Part shown: in pieces, positions 6,853 through 14,248 of the stretch
Layout: each line of letters opens with the position of its first letter
Numbering within the stretch: position 1 is the stretch's first letter
Assembly (NCBI GenBank): GCA_031270145.1
Contig: JAISYD010000095.1
Coordinates: 1 to 15,404, forward strand
Direction of reading: 5' to 3'
Length of the DNA stretch: 15,404 nucleotides
Origin: Planctomycetota bacterium
Lineage (GTDB): Bacteria > Planctomycetota > SZUA-567
The notes under the pieces: model-generated
What the model was told of the DNA's origin: nothing
Databases searched by the model: none
The model's input: only the letters and a program-made list of their open reading frames with translations
Program-made: the position numbers and the translations under genes

Positions 6853-8880
6853 CTATAATCCTTTCCCTTCCGGCTCTTCCACCCCATCCTCGCCGCCATC
6901 GTCTTCCCCATAATCCTCTTCTTCTTCATCATATTCATCATACCCGTTCCCGTCTTCCCCGTCCTCGCTGTCGTCAAACTGGCCGGAATCGCCGCGGGAT
7001 TTGCCGCTCAACGCCTCGCTGCCGCGAACAATGACGTTAATCAGCTTAGCCGGAATGATATATTCCAAATACAACAGGCCAGCGTCGGCGCCGAAGCCAA
7101 TGCCGGCCAACTCCTCCATGTCGCCGTATCCCAATTCAAAATCTTCCATCTGCGCAACCGGGAGCCCGGCCTTTTCAAAGGCCGATATGATACGCGCCAC
7201 CAAAAAATCAAGCGCTTTTCCCGTATCAATCAAGGTAACGCCGCCCTGGGCGCGGCGCAATTCGCCAAGAAGCTTTTTCGCCCGGGGATCGGCGATAAAG
7301 GGATTTTTCACTTTGGTTGCTCCGGCGACCAGAGCCAGCGTCTGACGGCGGAATTCGGCGTCGGCGCTCATCTTCCCGTTGAGGACAACCAGCGTGTCCC
7401 CCTGTTTGCCGACGAACAAGGCGGCGTCTTCAAGGATTTCCTCAAAATCAAACCTCGGGCCCCCGCCGTATCGCGCCTCGTCATCCTGGATATCACGCAA
7501 AAGTTTGGCCAGACGGGAACCGGCCTCGATATCCAGGCGCAGGACGACTCCGGAAGGCTCGGCAACGGATTCGCCAACGAGTTTCAGGCCGCCCGTGGAC
7601 GCATCCAGGATTTTATCGAGCATGGCGTTGATAATCCCCGGCAACGCCAAAAAAGCGGCCAAGTCGGCATCGGGATCGGAGGATCTTTGCATGTTGAGCT
7701 GGATTTGCCTGCCGTCATCGTCAAACCAGGAAGCCCCCACTCCACCGCCGGAGGCGCGCCCGATGACGCCGGCCAACAAGCCGACCAACGCTTCTCCCGG
7801 CTCGGGAAAAGCGGGGCGGATCAGATCGCCCAGCCAGTCCGGGATGATTTTGCGCGCCTCGGGAATGAGGTTTTCCACCGGAGCGTTCATGTTGATCACA
7901 ACCGCCTCTTGGTCAATCCTGGAAGCTAGTTCGTTTTCCATCCCTCCCAACTTGGCAAGGGAAGCGGCGATCCGGCCGAGAAAGGAATCGGGGGCGGTTT
8001 CCAGCCCCATGGTCATGGCCAGGCGCCAACCGTCCAGCCGCACATCCAGTCGCAGGGATTTCGCCTTTGCCAATTCCTCGGCGGCGTCCGTCAGTTTGTA
8101 CAGGACGGCGGGCAGGGTTTTTCTGACCGCGTCCGCCGCCGCCTCCCATTTGATTAAATCCCGGAGAGGTTCCGGCGCGTCATCGAGTTCCGCCCGATCC
8201 GGGGCCTTGATTTCCCCCAGGCTCTTCCGCACGAATTCATCAAAAAACTCCTTTGCCTGTCCGGACCGGTAGTTGACCGCCCGCCGGGAAACCACAATGC
8301 TTAGCAAGCTGTCGGCCGGATGCGGCGGCGGAAGAATCGGTCCCCCCCGATCCATCTCCAAGGCGTATTCAATATCGCCGCGCTCCAGGGCCAGGGCGAC
8401 GCGTCCGTCGCCCAGATCCAGGGCGAAAACCTTCCGCGCCCCGCCAAAAGACACTTCGGCCCCTTCCGAATCGGATTTAACCGTTTTCCCGCCCATTTCG
8501 CCCAAGCCGGCCAGGAAGGCGTCGAAACTGTCGGCCAGGAGCAAAACCACCAAACCCTTGGGCGGGGATTGGATGGAGGCTGAAGTCGCCAATAGATGGA
8601 TTTCATCGTCAAACAGGAAGGTTTTTTCCAGCGAGCGCAAATAAGTTTGGCTAAGCATGGACAACAGGCCGACCGGAACCGCCGAAGCGGAACCATCGGT
8701 AACGGCGGGGAGGAAAGCGTCCAAACCCTCGATCAAGTCAACCGGAGACTTAATCGAGATATGCGCGACCAAGCGATCGGACAGGAAACGGCTGTCGTTT
8801 TCCGCCGCGCCGAGGCTCAAGGAAACCGTTAGGAATGCCGCCAGCGTCAAACCGGCCAAGTGGTTCAGGAATTTCCCCAT
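6853..8880 (-). CDS. Secreted protein of unknown function with acidic C-terminal tail
   Basis: I do not recognise this 675-residue protein. It begins with a Sec-type signal peptide (residues 1 to about 25: basic GKFLNH start, hydrophobic LAGLTLAAFLTVSLSL, small-residue cleavage region LGAAEN), so the mature protein is exported. The body is alternating helix/strand-like sequence with no enzymatic motif or membrane span that I can identify; it is rich in Leu, Ala, Asp and Glu. The C-terminus, about residues 635-671, is strongly acidic (runs such as DEYDEEEEDYGEDDGGED), which could bind cations or cell-surface material. The start at 8880 has a GGACGGGG stretch about 7 bases upstream. It lies 27 bases after sppA and 53 before iorA in the same operon. 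Next to a signal-peptide peptidase and Lon, an envelope role is possible, but this is inference. Confidence 0.8.
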   Translation of the reverse strand: MGKFLNHLAGLTLAAFLTVSLSLGAAENDSRFLSDRLVAHISIKSPVDLIEGLDAFLPAVTDGSASAVPVGLLSMLSQTYLRSLEKTFLFDDEIHLLATSASIQSPPKGLVVLLLADSFDAFLAGLGEMGGKTVKSDSEGAEVSFGGARKVFALDLGDGRVALALERGDIEYALEMDRGGPILPPPHPADSLLSIVVSRRAVNYRSGQAKEFFDEFVRKSLGEIKAPDRAELDDAPEPLRDLIKWEAAADAVRKTLPAVLYKLTDAAEELAKAKSLRLDVRLDGWRLAMTMGLETAPDSFLGRIAASLAKLGGMENELASRIDQEAVVINMNAPVENLIPEARKIIPDWLGDLIRPAFPEPGEALVGLLAGVIGRASGGGVGASWFDDDGRQIQLNMQRSSDPDADLAAFLALPGIINAMLDKILDASTGGLKLVGESVAEPSGVVLRLDIEAGSRLAKLLRDIQDDEARYGGGPRFDFEEILEDAALFVGKQGDTLVVLNGKMSADAEFRRQTLALVAGATKVKNPFIADPRAKKLLGELRRAQGGVTLIDTGKALDFLVARIISAFEKAGLPVAQMEDFELGYGDMEELAGIGFGADAGLLYLEYIIPAKLINVIVRGSEALSGKSRGDSGQFDDSEDGEDGNGYDEYDEEEEDYGEDDGGEDGVEEPEGKGL

Positions 8881-8907
8881 TATGTCCCCGTCCTTTTCAT
8901 GCTGCCC

Positions 8908-9957
8908 TTATTTGACTTCCCCGACAAGCGCGCCGTTTCCTGGCAACAAGCCTTCCCTGAACGCCGCGGCAGCGCCCTGTCCCGCCTCCCGCAACAGCTT
9001 GCCGAGCGACAAGGTATGCCGGTAGCCAATCACCCGCATATTCCTGACGCCGGCCAATTCCCCAACCCAGTCAAGGGCGTCCTCAATATAGCCGATCCGA
9101 TCCACCAACCCGTTTGCCATGGCGGCTTCGGCGCCGAAAATGTCGCCGCCGGCCAGTTCCCCCACCCGCTCGGGCGGGATATTCCGCCCCTTGGCCACAA
9201 TGGCGACAAAACGCCGGTGCAAAGCGTCGACATGGGCCTGGAGAAGCTTCCGCTCATCCGGAGTCATTTCCCGGAAAGGGCTGCCGATGTCCTTATGCGC
9301 GCCCGAAGTGATGGGATCAACCGTGATCCCCAGGCTCCGCAGGGCGTCCCCGACCTCGAAATGGTTCATAATGACCCCGATGGAGCCGACGGTGGCGGCG
9401 GGGTTGGCCATGATGCCGGCGGCGGCGGCGGCGATGTAATAACCGCCGCTGGCCATCAGCCCTCCGGCCCAGGCCAGCACCGTTTTGCCGCCCCGACGCA
9501 GATTGGCGACCTCGTGATAAATCTGATCGCTTGCCGCAAAGCCGCCGCCCGGCGAGTCGATCTGGAGCAGCACCGCCTTGACCCGGTCGTCCCGGGCGGC
9601 GGCACGGAGTTGTTCGGCCACATCGGCCAGCATGCCGTCGCCGTCAAGCGGCGAACCGGCGCCGTCGATTTTCCCCTGTATTCTCACGATGGCTATGTCG
9701 CCGGATTCGTTCGCCCCCTCGCGTAGCGTCACCTGGCGCAAAGAGCTCTCCCCGTCAGGCAGGCCCGAACCAATGGCCAGCCAAGCTATGACGACTAGGC
9801 TGGAGAACAACAGGATCGGGGTCAGGATGGCGGCGCAACCGGCCACTAGGCAGGACCGCAGGAAAACGCCGCCTAGGCCGGGACAGGCGCGGGGCGCCGC
9901 TTCCGGACGCGGACGGGGAGCGGCCGCTTGCCGGTCATCGAATCCGCCTTGATTCAT
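8908..9957 (-). CDS. sppA: Signal peptide peptidase SppA (short form), serine protease S49
   Basis: This is a membrane-bound S49-family peptidase of the short SppA type, which degrades leftover signal peptides in the cytoplasmic membrane. From the chosen start it has 349 residues: a Pro/Arg/Ala-rich cytoplasmic N-terminus (1-30), one membrane segment (about 33-62, ending LLFSSLVVIAWLAIG), then the protease domain outside. The nucleophile is Ser170 in LMASGGYYIAAAA and the general base Lys222 in SGAHKDIGSPFRE; the preceding DSPGG loop (134-138) is also typical. The start at 9957 is chosen because its ATGA overlaps the lon stop and GGAG lies 7 bases upstream; the ATG at 9963, two codons earlier, has almost no spacing. 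Linkage to lon suggests a protein quality-control pair. Confidence 0.93.
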   Translation of the reverse strand: MNQGGFDDRQAAAPRPRPEAAPRACPGLGGVFLRSCLVAGCAAILTPILLFSSLVVIAWLAIGSGLPDGESSLRQVTLREGANESGDIAIVRIQGKIDGAGSPLDGDGMLADVAEQLRAAARDDRVKAVLLQIDSPGGGFAASDQIYHEVANLRRGGKTVLAWAGGLMASGGYYIAAAAAGIMANPAATVGSIGVIMNHFEVGDALRSLGITVDPITSGAHKDIGSPFREMTPDERKLLQAHVDALHRRFVAIVAKGRNIPPERVGELAGGDIFGAEAAMANGLVDRIGYIEDALDWVGELAGVRNMRVIGYRHTLSLGKLLREAGQGAAAAFREGLLPGNGALVGEVK

Positions 9958-12542
9958 TTCCATGCTCCGCCCCCGTTTTTCTTGCCGCCCTTGGCGGCTC
10001 GGCCGCCGGGAAGGTCCTTCCCCGCCTGCGGCCGCGTTCCGCCGGCGGCCTTGGCGAATTTCACCTTCCGAGCAGGCGGAAGCCGCCGGTTGTTCGTCAA
10101 ATCAAGCTTGTCCGCCAGGCCAGGGAAAGCCACCGGGAGCATTTCCTCGATCCTTTCGATAGGGTGGAAGGTCATGGCCCGGCGCACTTCCGGTTGGATC
10201 TCGTCCAAATCGTTCACATTGCCGGCGGGGATGATGACGTCGCGCACATCGGCGCGCCGGGCCGCCAGCATCTTTTCCTTGATGCCGCCCACGGGCAGGA
10301 TTTTCCCCCGAAGGGTGATTTCGCCGGTCATGGCCAGCCGGGAGCGGATCGGCGTTCCGGTGAACAGGCTCACTAAGGCCGCCACCAGGGTGATGCCGGC
10401 CGAGGGACCGTCCTTGGGGGTGGCGCCCTCGGGGAAATGGACATGGATGTCGTGTTCCTCGAAATAGCCGTCCTTGAGCCCGAGCTTGCCGCCCCGGGTG
10501 CGTATCCAGGACAGGGCGGCCTGGGCGCTCTCCTTTATGACGTCGCCGAGCCGGCCGGTCAGCAACAGCCCCTTCTTGCCCGGCATGGCGGTCGCCTCGA
10601 TGTAGAGGAGATCGCCGCCCACGGCGGTCCAAGCCAGGCCCAGCGCCACGCCCGGCGTCTCGGCCCGGGCGGGGACGGCGGCGAAAAAGGAGGGCGGCCC
10701 GAGGTAGGACTTGACGTCCTTGGCCGACATCCTGAAAGGGCCGCGCTTGCCGTTGGCCATTTTCACCGCGATTTTCCTGACGATGGAGGAGAACTCGCGC
10801 TCCAGATTCCTGAGTCCCGCCTCCCGGGTGTAGGAATTGATTACCGTGGCCAGGGCGGAGCGGTCGAACACGGCCTTGCGGGCCGGCACGCCGTGTTCCG
10901 CCAACACCTTGGGCAGAAGATGGCGCCGGGAGATGCGCAGTTTCTCCTCCGAGGAGTAGCCGGCGAGGCGGAGCACCTCCATGCGATCCAGGAGAGCCGG
11001 CGGCACCGGTTCGAGAGTGTTGGCGGTGGTGATGAACACCACCTTGGACAAATCAAAGGGCGCGTCCAGGTAATGGTCGCGGAAATTCAGGTTCTGCTCG
11101 GTATCCAGCACCTCCAGCAGAGCCGAGGAAGGATCGCCGTGCATGTCCGAAACCAGCTTGTCTATTTCGTCCAGCATGAACACCGGGTTGCGGGAGCCGG
11201 CCCGGCGCATCCCCTGGATGATCCTTCCGGGCAAGGCGCCGACATAGGTGCGTCGGTGGCCGCGGATCTCGGCCTCGTCCCGCACGCCGCCCAGACTGAT
11301 GCGCTCGAACTTGCGGCCCATGGCCTTGGCGATGGAGCGGCCAAGCGAGGTTTTACCCACCCCGGGAGGCCCGACGAAGCAGAGGATGGGGCTGCGGCCG
11401 GCCGGATGTACCTTCCGCACGGCCAGATACTCGATTATCCGGTTCTTGACCTTGTCCAGATCGTAATGATCGGCGTCGAGGATTTTCCGCGCCTTCTCCA
11501 TGTCGAGGCAATCCTCGGTCAGCACGTTCCAGGGCAGACTCGCCATCCAGTCAAGATAGGTCCGGGACACCGTGTACTCGGCCGAACCCGGCTGCATGCG
11601 CCCAAGGCGGGACAATTCGCGCTTCGCCTCCTTCATGGCCTCCTCCGGGAGCCCGGCCGCCTCGATGGCCTTCTCCAGCTCGGCGGCCTCGGGTCGGTCG
11701 TCATCACGTTCGCCCAATTCCCGGCGGATGGCCCGGAGCTGCTCCCGAAGGAAGAATTCGCGCTGGCCCTGGTTGATCTTTTGCTTTACGTCCTCGTGGA
11801 TTTTGGCGCCCAGCTCCACGATCTGCATTTCCCGCTCAAGCAGGAGGGATATCCGCTCCAGCCGGGTACCCACGTCGGCGGCCTCCAGGATGGAGCAGCG
11901 CTCCTCAATAGCGAGATTGAGGTTGGCCGTCACCAGATCGGCGAAGCGGCCCGGCTCCGCGATGTTGATCGCCGAGAGCTTCACTTCGTTCGGAACATGG
12001 GACAGAAGGCCGAGAAGGCGGTTAAATTGGTCCCGCACCGAACGATGCAGGGCGTCCAGGGCCACCCCAGGCTTGACGGCGTCCGGGATCTCCGAAGTAC
12101 GGGCCGAGAAATAGGGTTGGCGCTGCAGAATGGTTTCGATCCGGATGCGCTTCAATCCCTGGACCAGCAGGCGGACGCCGCCATCGGGAAACTTGATCAT
12201 CTTGAGGATCACCCCGGCGCAACCCTTGTCCCACAGGGCGGAGGGGTCATTCTCGTCCGGCTGGGGCCGGACGACCGGCACAAAGGCGACAAAGCGGTCC
12301 TGGAGCAACACATCGTCCACCAGGCGGATGTCCCGGGCATCCTGGATCACGTAGGTCAGCAGCATGTCCGGGAACAGGATGGCGTCGCGGAGCGGCAGGA
12401 CCGGCAATATGTCGGGAACGCGGGTTTTGCGTTCCGGCTCAACCGGGACGACCGGGACGACCGGATTCTCCGTGCTTTCCGGGTTTTCCGGCCGCTCCGG
12501 CGCCCCGCCGCCAAGGTTATCGTCATCGCTTTCCTGGAACAT
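9954..12542 (-). CDS. lon: ATP-dependent protease Lon (LonA type)
   Basis: Lon is the cytoplasmic ATP-dependent serine protease that removes misfolded and regulatory proteins. The 862-residue chain has the full LonA plan: N-terminal substrate-binding domain (about 45-245, ILPVLPLRDAILFPDM), helical linker, AAA+ module with Walker A GPPGVGKT (391-398) and Walker B VFMLDE (454-459), and the protease domain with the catalytic Ser714 (PKDGPSAGIT) and Lys756 (GGIKEKMLAARRA). The N-terminus carries an extra acidic/Pro-rich stretch of about 40 residues; part is encoded by a 9-base tandem repeat (ACCGGGACG, 12442-12464 on the plus strand) giving VVPVVPV. The C-terminus ends in a basic Gly/Lys tail of about 50 residues. 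The start at 12542 has AGGGG upstream. It follows a small ORF by 16 bases. Confidence 0.96.
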   Translation of the reverse strand: MFQESDDDNLGGGAPERPENPESTENPVVPVVPVEPERKTRVPDILPVLPLRDAILFPDMLLTYVIQDARDIRLVDDVLLQDRFVAFVPVVRPQPDENDPSALWDKGCAGVILKMIKFPDGGVRLLVQGLKRIRIETILQRQPYFSARTSEIPDAVKPGVALDALHRSVRDQFNRLLGLLSHVPNEVKLSAINIAEPGRFADLVTANLNLAIEERCSILEAADVGTRLERISLLLEREMQIVELGAKIHEDVKQKINQGQREFFLREQLRAIRRELGERDDDRPEAAELEKAIEAAGLPEEAMKEAKRELSRLGRMQPGSAEYTVSRTYLDWMASLPWNVLTEDCLDMEKARKILDADHYDLDKVKNRIIEYLAVRKVHPAGRSPILCFVGPPGVGKTSLGRSIAKAMGRKFERISLGGVRDEAEIRGHRRTYVGALPGRIIQGMRRAGSRNPVFMLDEIDKLVSDMHGDPSSALLEVLDTEQNLNFRDHYLDAPFDLSKVVFITTANTLEPVPPALLDRMEVLRLAGYSSEEKLRISRRHLLPKVLAEHGVPARKAVFDRSALATVINSYTREAGLRNLEREFSSIVRKIAVKMANGKRGPFRMSAKDVKSYLGPPSFFAAVPARAETPGVALGLAWTAVGGDLLYIEATAMPGKKGLLLTGRLGDVIKESAQAALSWIRTRGGKLGLKDGYFEEHDIHVHFPEGATPKDGPSAGITLVAALVSLFTGTPIRSRLAMTGEITLRGKILPVGGIKEKMLAARRADVRDVIIPAGNVNDLDEIQPEVRRAMTFHPIERIEEMLPVAFPGLADKLDLTNNRRLPPARKVKFAKAAGGTRPQAGKDLPGGRAAKGGKKNGGGAWK

Positions 12543-12558
12543 GTTTCCCCTCTCGGGA

Positions 12559-12741
12559 TCAGGCCATGGTCATGATGTGGAACCGGGCCGAGATCATGGC
12601 CGGCCCGCGGCTCCGGGGCGGACGGATTTCCAGCGCCCCGTCCGCGAGGGAGGACGAAGCCCCCTCGCCCTCCGCCGGGGCGGGCAGGGTTATGGCCTTG
12701 CCAAAGGCGCCCACGAAAAGCAACTTGCCGAACATCGCCAT
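12559..12741 (-). CDS. Small ORF (60 residues) directly upstream of lon
   Basis: I do not recognise this protein. It has an excellent ribosome binding site (GGAGG at 12749-12753, 7 bases from the ATG) and ends 16 bases before the lon start, so it is likely the first gene of the operon. Residues 1-18 are hydrophobic with a single Lys pair pattern (MAMFGKLLFVGAFGKAI), followed by a low-complexity Pro/Ala/Glu/Ser middle and an Arg-containing end (RPPRSRGPAMISARFHIMTM). It could be a small membrane-associated protein or a leader peptide that couples translation to lon. Reality of the product is uncertain; the strong initiation site is the main argument. Confidence 0.5.
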   Translation of the reverse strand: MAMFGKLLFVGAFGKAITLPAPAEGEGASSSLADGALEIRPPRSRGPAMISARFHIMTMA

Positions 12742-12758
12742 GCCACTTCCTCCCGGCT

Positions 12759-12772
12759 AGGGCTATTGCCCT
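12759..12772. promoter_or_regulatory. Short inverted repeat in the operon leader
   Basis: AGGGC-TATT-GCCCT is a perfect 5-bp inverted repeat 6 bases upstream of the small ORF's ribosome binding site. It lies between the predicted transcription start and the first gene, so it could be an operator half-site pair or a small RNA hairpin. It is short enough to be chance. Confidence 0.25.
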
Positions 12773-12786
12773 CAATTATGCCTAGG

Positions 12787-12819
12787 AGAATAGCATATCC
12801 CCCGGCGGGTAAAACGCAA
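12787..12819 (-). promoter_or_regulatory. Candidate sigma-70 promoter of the lon operon
   Basis: On the minus strand a TTGCGT (12819-12814) is followed after 16 bases by TATGCT (12797-12792); an overlapping extended -10 element, TGCTATTCT (12795-12787), is also present. Either would start transcription near 12781, about 40 bases before the small ORF. No CIRCE element or clear sigma-32 motif is seen, although lon is often heat-shock regulated. Confidence 0.4.
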
Positions 12820-13094
12820 CCATTCTTCTTGGGCGGAAGGGCCATTCGCTTCGCCATTGCCGCAAAACGCAGTTGTCCATCTCCGCTCGAAACCGAGAGA
12901 TTCGGAGAAGGCGCGACCGGCGGGGCACACTTATTCGCGCGCTTTAATGTTTCGGCAAATCCAGACCTGTTGACAACTTCAGTTTATCCGGAGCCAAACG
13001 GTCAAAGAACGCAAAGCCATGGCAGGCGTGATCATCGACGATATTGCCGCGCGATCAAAAAAACGCGTATCCGCCCACGGATTATCCAGGTGAA

Positions 13095-13179
13095 GAAAGC
13101 CGCCGCTTTTCAGCGACCGGCGAATGGTCGCGCCGATGCGGGTGGAGACAATGCCTTCGCGGGCCGAGGCGCATCGGCG
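13095..13179. repeat. Three consecutive hairpin-forming inverted repeats
   Basis: From left to right: AAAGC-CGCC-GCTTT (13096-13109, followed by TC on the plus strand); GCGACC-N7-GGTCGC (13113-13131); and a perfect 10-bp pair CGCCGATGCG (13131-13140) with CGCATCGGCG (13170-13179) around 29 bases. They start 40 bases beyond the stop of the minus-strand repeat protein, so they may form its transcript end, or be part of an untranslated RNA. Confidence 0.5.
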
Positions 13180-13218
13180 GACAATTCGCTTCCGGCAACA
13201 AAAACCCTGAACCGGGGC

Positions 13219-14064
13219 TCAGTCCAAATCCAGGAGACAGGTGGCGCAGGCCGGGAAACTGCCGACCCGGATGCCCACCTCCTCCTCCGCCGGCGGATAA
13301 AATATGCCAGGCGGCTTGGGTCGCCTGGCGGCCGGCGCTTCGGCGGCGGGTTCGGCTTCCCCCGTCTTCCCGATCGGCGGACATTTCGTTGTTTCCGGCA
13401 TGGGGGCGGCGCTCGCCGTTTTCGCCGTTTCCCCCGGTTTTTCAGGCGCTTCGGCGGCGGGTTCGGCTTCCCCGGTCTTTTTGATCGGCGGACATTTCGC
13501 CGTTTCCGGCTTGGGGGCGGCGTTCGCCGGCTTCGGCATTTCCCCCGGTTTTTCAGGCGGCGGGGCGGCGGGTTCGGCTTCCTCCGTATTCCCGATCGGC
13601 GGACATTTCGATTTTTTCGCCTTGCGGTCGGCCATGGCGATCTTCTCCAGTTCCGCCGATTTTCTAAGCACTTCCTCCAATCCGCCTTCTCCGGTCGGCT
13701 GGTCCCAGAGGTCGAATAGGGCCTGGTCGGCGGGTCCAAGTTCATCGTCCTTCCCGAGCCGGTATCTTTTGCCGACCGCCACCTCGGCATCCTCCTTTGC
13801 CTTCGTCTCGGCGTCCTTCTCCCGCGTCGCCCACTCGAACATGGCGGAGACGCTGTAGGTGGGATGGTTCTCCTCCCGGGGCAGGAAGTCGCCCTCGGAC
13901 TTGGCCAACGGCTCTGCGGCCCGCAGGCGATCCCGGATCTTAAGGCTTTCGTCCTCCATGAGGCGGGTCCAAAACGCCTGGCGCTCCGCCTTGGTGGCGA
14001 ACGTCGCCGCAACAATTCGGCTTCGCTCTTCTTCATGACGATCCTCCTTTTTGCGCAAAGGCAT
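13219..14064 (-). CDS. Terminase small-subunit-like protein with Pro-rich tandem repeats, probable frameshift near start
   Basis: The open frame has three parts. The first, after about 15 residues, reads FATKAERQAFWTRLMEDE followed by DRLRAAEPLAKSEGDF, a pattern I associate with phage terminase small subunits and related phage proteins (usually 'DRLRASELLGKSEGDF'). The second is a charged middle. The third is a tail of three 37-residue repeats beginning KCPPI and rich in Pro, Ala, Glu and Lys, then a C-terminus with CATC. The frame is open back to 14202, and the ATG at 14064 is the nearest start in this frame, with only a weak GGAAG upstream. A much better start, ATG 14036 with AAGGAGG 6 bases upstream, is in another frame: it reads MKKSEAELL and would join this frame by a -1 shift near 14010, giving SEAELL-AATFATKAERQ. 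Either the gene is frameshifted (mutation or sequencing error) or the shift is used. No other terminase, capsid or integrase gene is in the window. Confidence 0.6.
   Translation of the reverse strand: MPLRKKEDRHEEERSRIVAATFATKAERQAFWTRLMEDESLKIRDRLRAAEPLAKSEGDFLPREENHPTYSVSAMFEWATREKDAETKAKEDAEVAVGKRYRLGKDDELGPADQALFDLWDQPTGEGGLEEVLRKSAELEKIAMADRKAKKSKCPPIGNTEEAEPAAPPPEKPGEMPKPANAAPKPETAKCPPIKKTGEAEPAAEAPEKPGETAKTASAAPMPETTKCPPIGKTGEAEPAAEAPAARRPKPPGIFYPPAEEEVGIRVGSFPACATCLLDLD
13330..13608 (-). repeat. Tandem 111-bp repeat inside the terminase-like gene (2.5 copies)
   Basis: The 15-mer that encodes KCPPI recurs on the plus strand at 13372, 13483 and 13594, spaced exactly 111 bp. In reading order unit 1 is 13608-13498, unit 2 is 13497-13387 and a partial unit 3 is 13386 to about 13330. 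Each unit encodes 37 residues of the form KCPPI-x-x-T-x-EAEPAA-x-x-PEKPGE and a linker. Units differ at some positions, so the expansion is not brand new, but the frame is kept. Confidence 0.85.
14034..14049 (-). promoter_or_regulatory. Strong ribosome binding site and ATG in the alternative frame
   Basis: AAGGAGG (14049-14043) lies 6 bases before ATG (14036-14034). It is the best initiation signal in this neighbourhood, but the frame it opens (MKKSEAELLRRRS...) leaves the conserved terminase-like frame after nine codons. It is the main evidence for a frameshift. Confidence 0.6.
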
Positions 14065-14104
14065 TGAAAACTTCCGGGACGCCGATTTCCCGCCGGGGCG
14101 GGAC

Positions 14105-14132
14105 AAAAAAACGCGACCGCCGGGAAGCGGCC
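14105..14132 (-). terminator. Intrinsic terminator/attenuator in the leader of the terminase-like gene
   Basis: In the minus direction a 6-bp stem with one G-U pair (GGCCGC 14132-14127 with GCGGTC 14120-14115, loop of 6) is followed by GCG and seven T (14111-14105). This is a typical Rho-independent signal, but it lies between the promoter at 14249-14277 and the gene. A second hairpin (TCCCGC-CCCG-GCGGGA, 14103-14088) follows at once and could compete with it or act as a second barrier. Confidence 0.55.
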
Positions 14133-14248
14133 CCGCATGGCGCGTCCTTGAGTGCCCGGCGACGGACCGGAGGGGATCGGCCTCCTCGTCCGCCCCGGCC
14201 ATTTTGGCTGGCGACGGTACCGGCCCGGATTCGGCCGAAACGGAGAAC

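Larger units (their letters stand above)
12742..13218. other. Intergenic region between the repeat-protein gene and the lon operon
   Basis: No convincing gene. The lon-side part (12742-12830) holds the ribosome binding site of the small ORF, a short inverted repeat and the candidate promoter. The far part (13095-13179) holds three consecutive hairpins. A 24-codon plus-strand ORF (13019-13093, MAGVIIDDIAARSKKRV...) lies between; it faintly recalls the N-terminus of indole-3-glycerol-phosphate synthase but has no good ribosome binding site. Confidence 0.55.

Noticed and set aside
10437..12575. Plus-strand open frame of 712 codons opposite lon
   Set aside because: It lies entirely across lon, which has every family motif. 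The translation is rich in Gly, His and Arg in the way of GC-driven shadow frames.
12364..13719. Plus-strand open frame of 451 codons with Phe/Gly/Arg-rich repeats
   Set aside because: Its repeats (RRFGGGFGFP type) are the antisense reading of the 111-bp repeats in the terminase-like gene, and its 5' half is antisense to lon and the small ORF.
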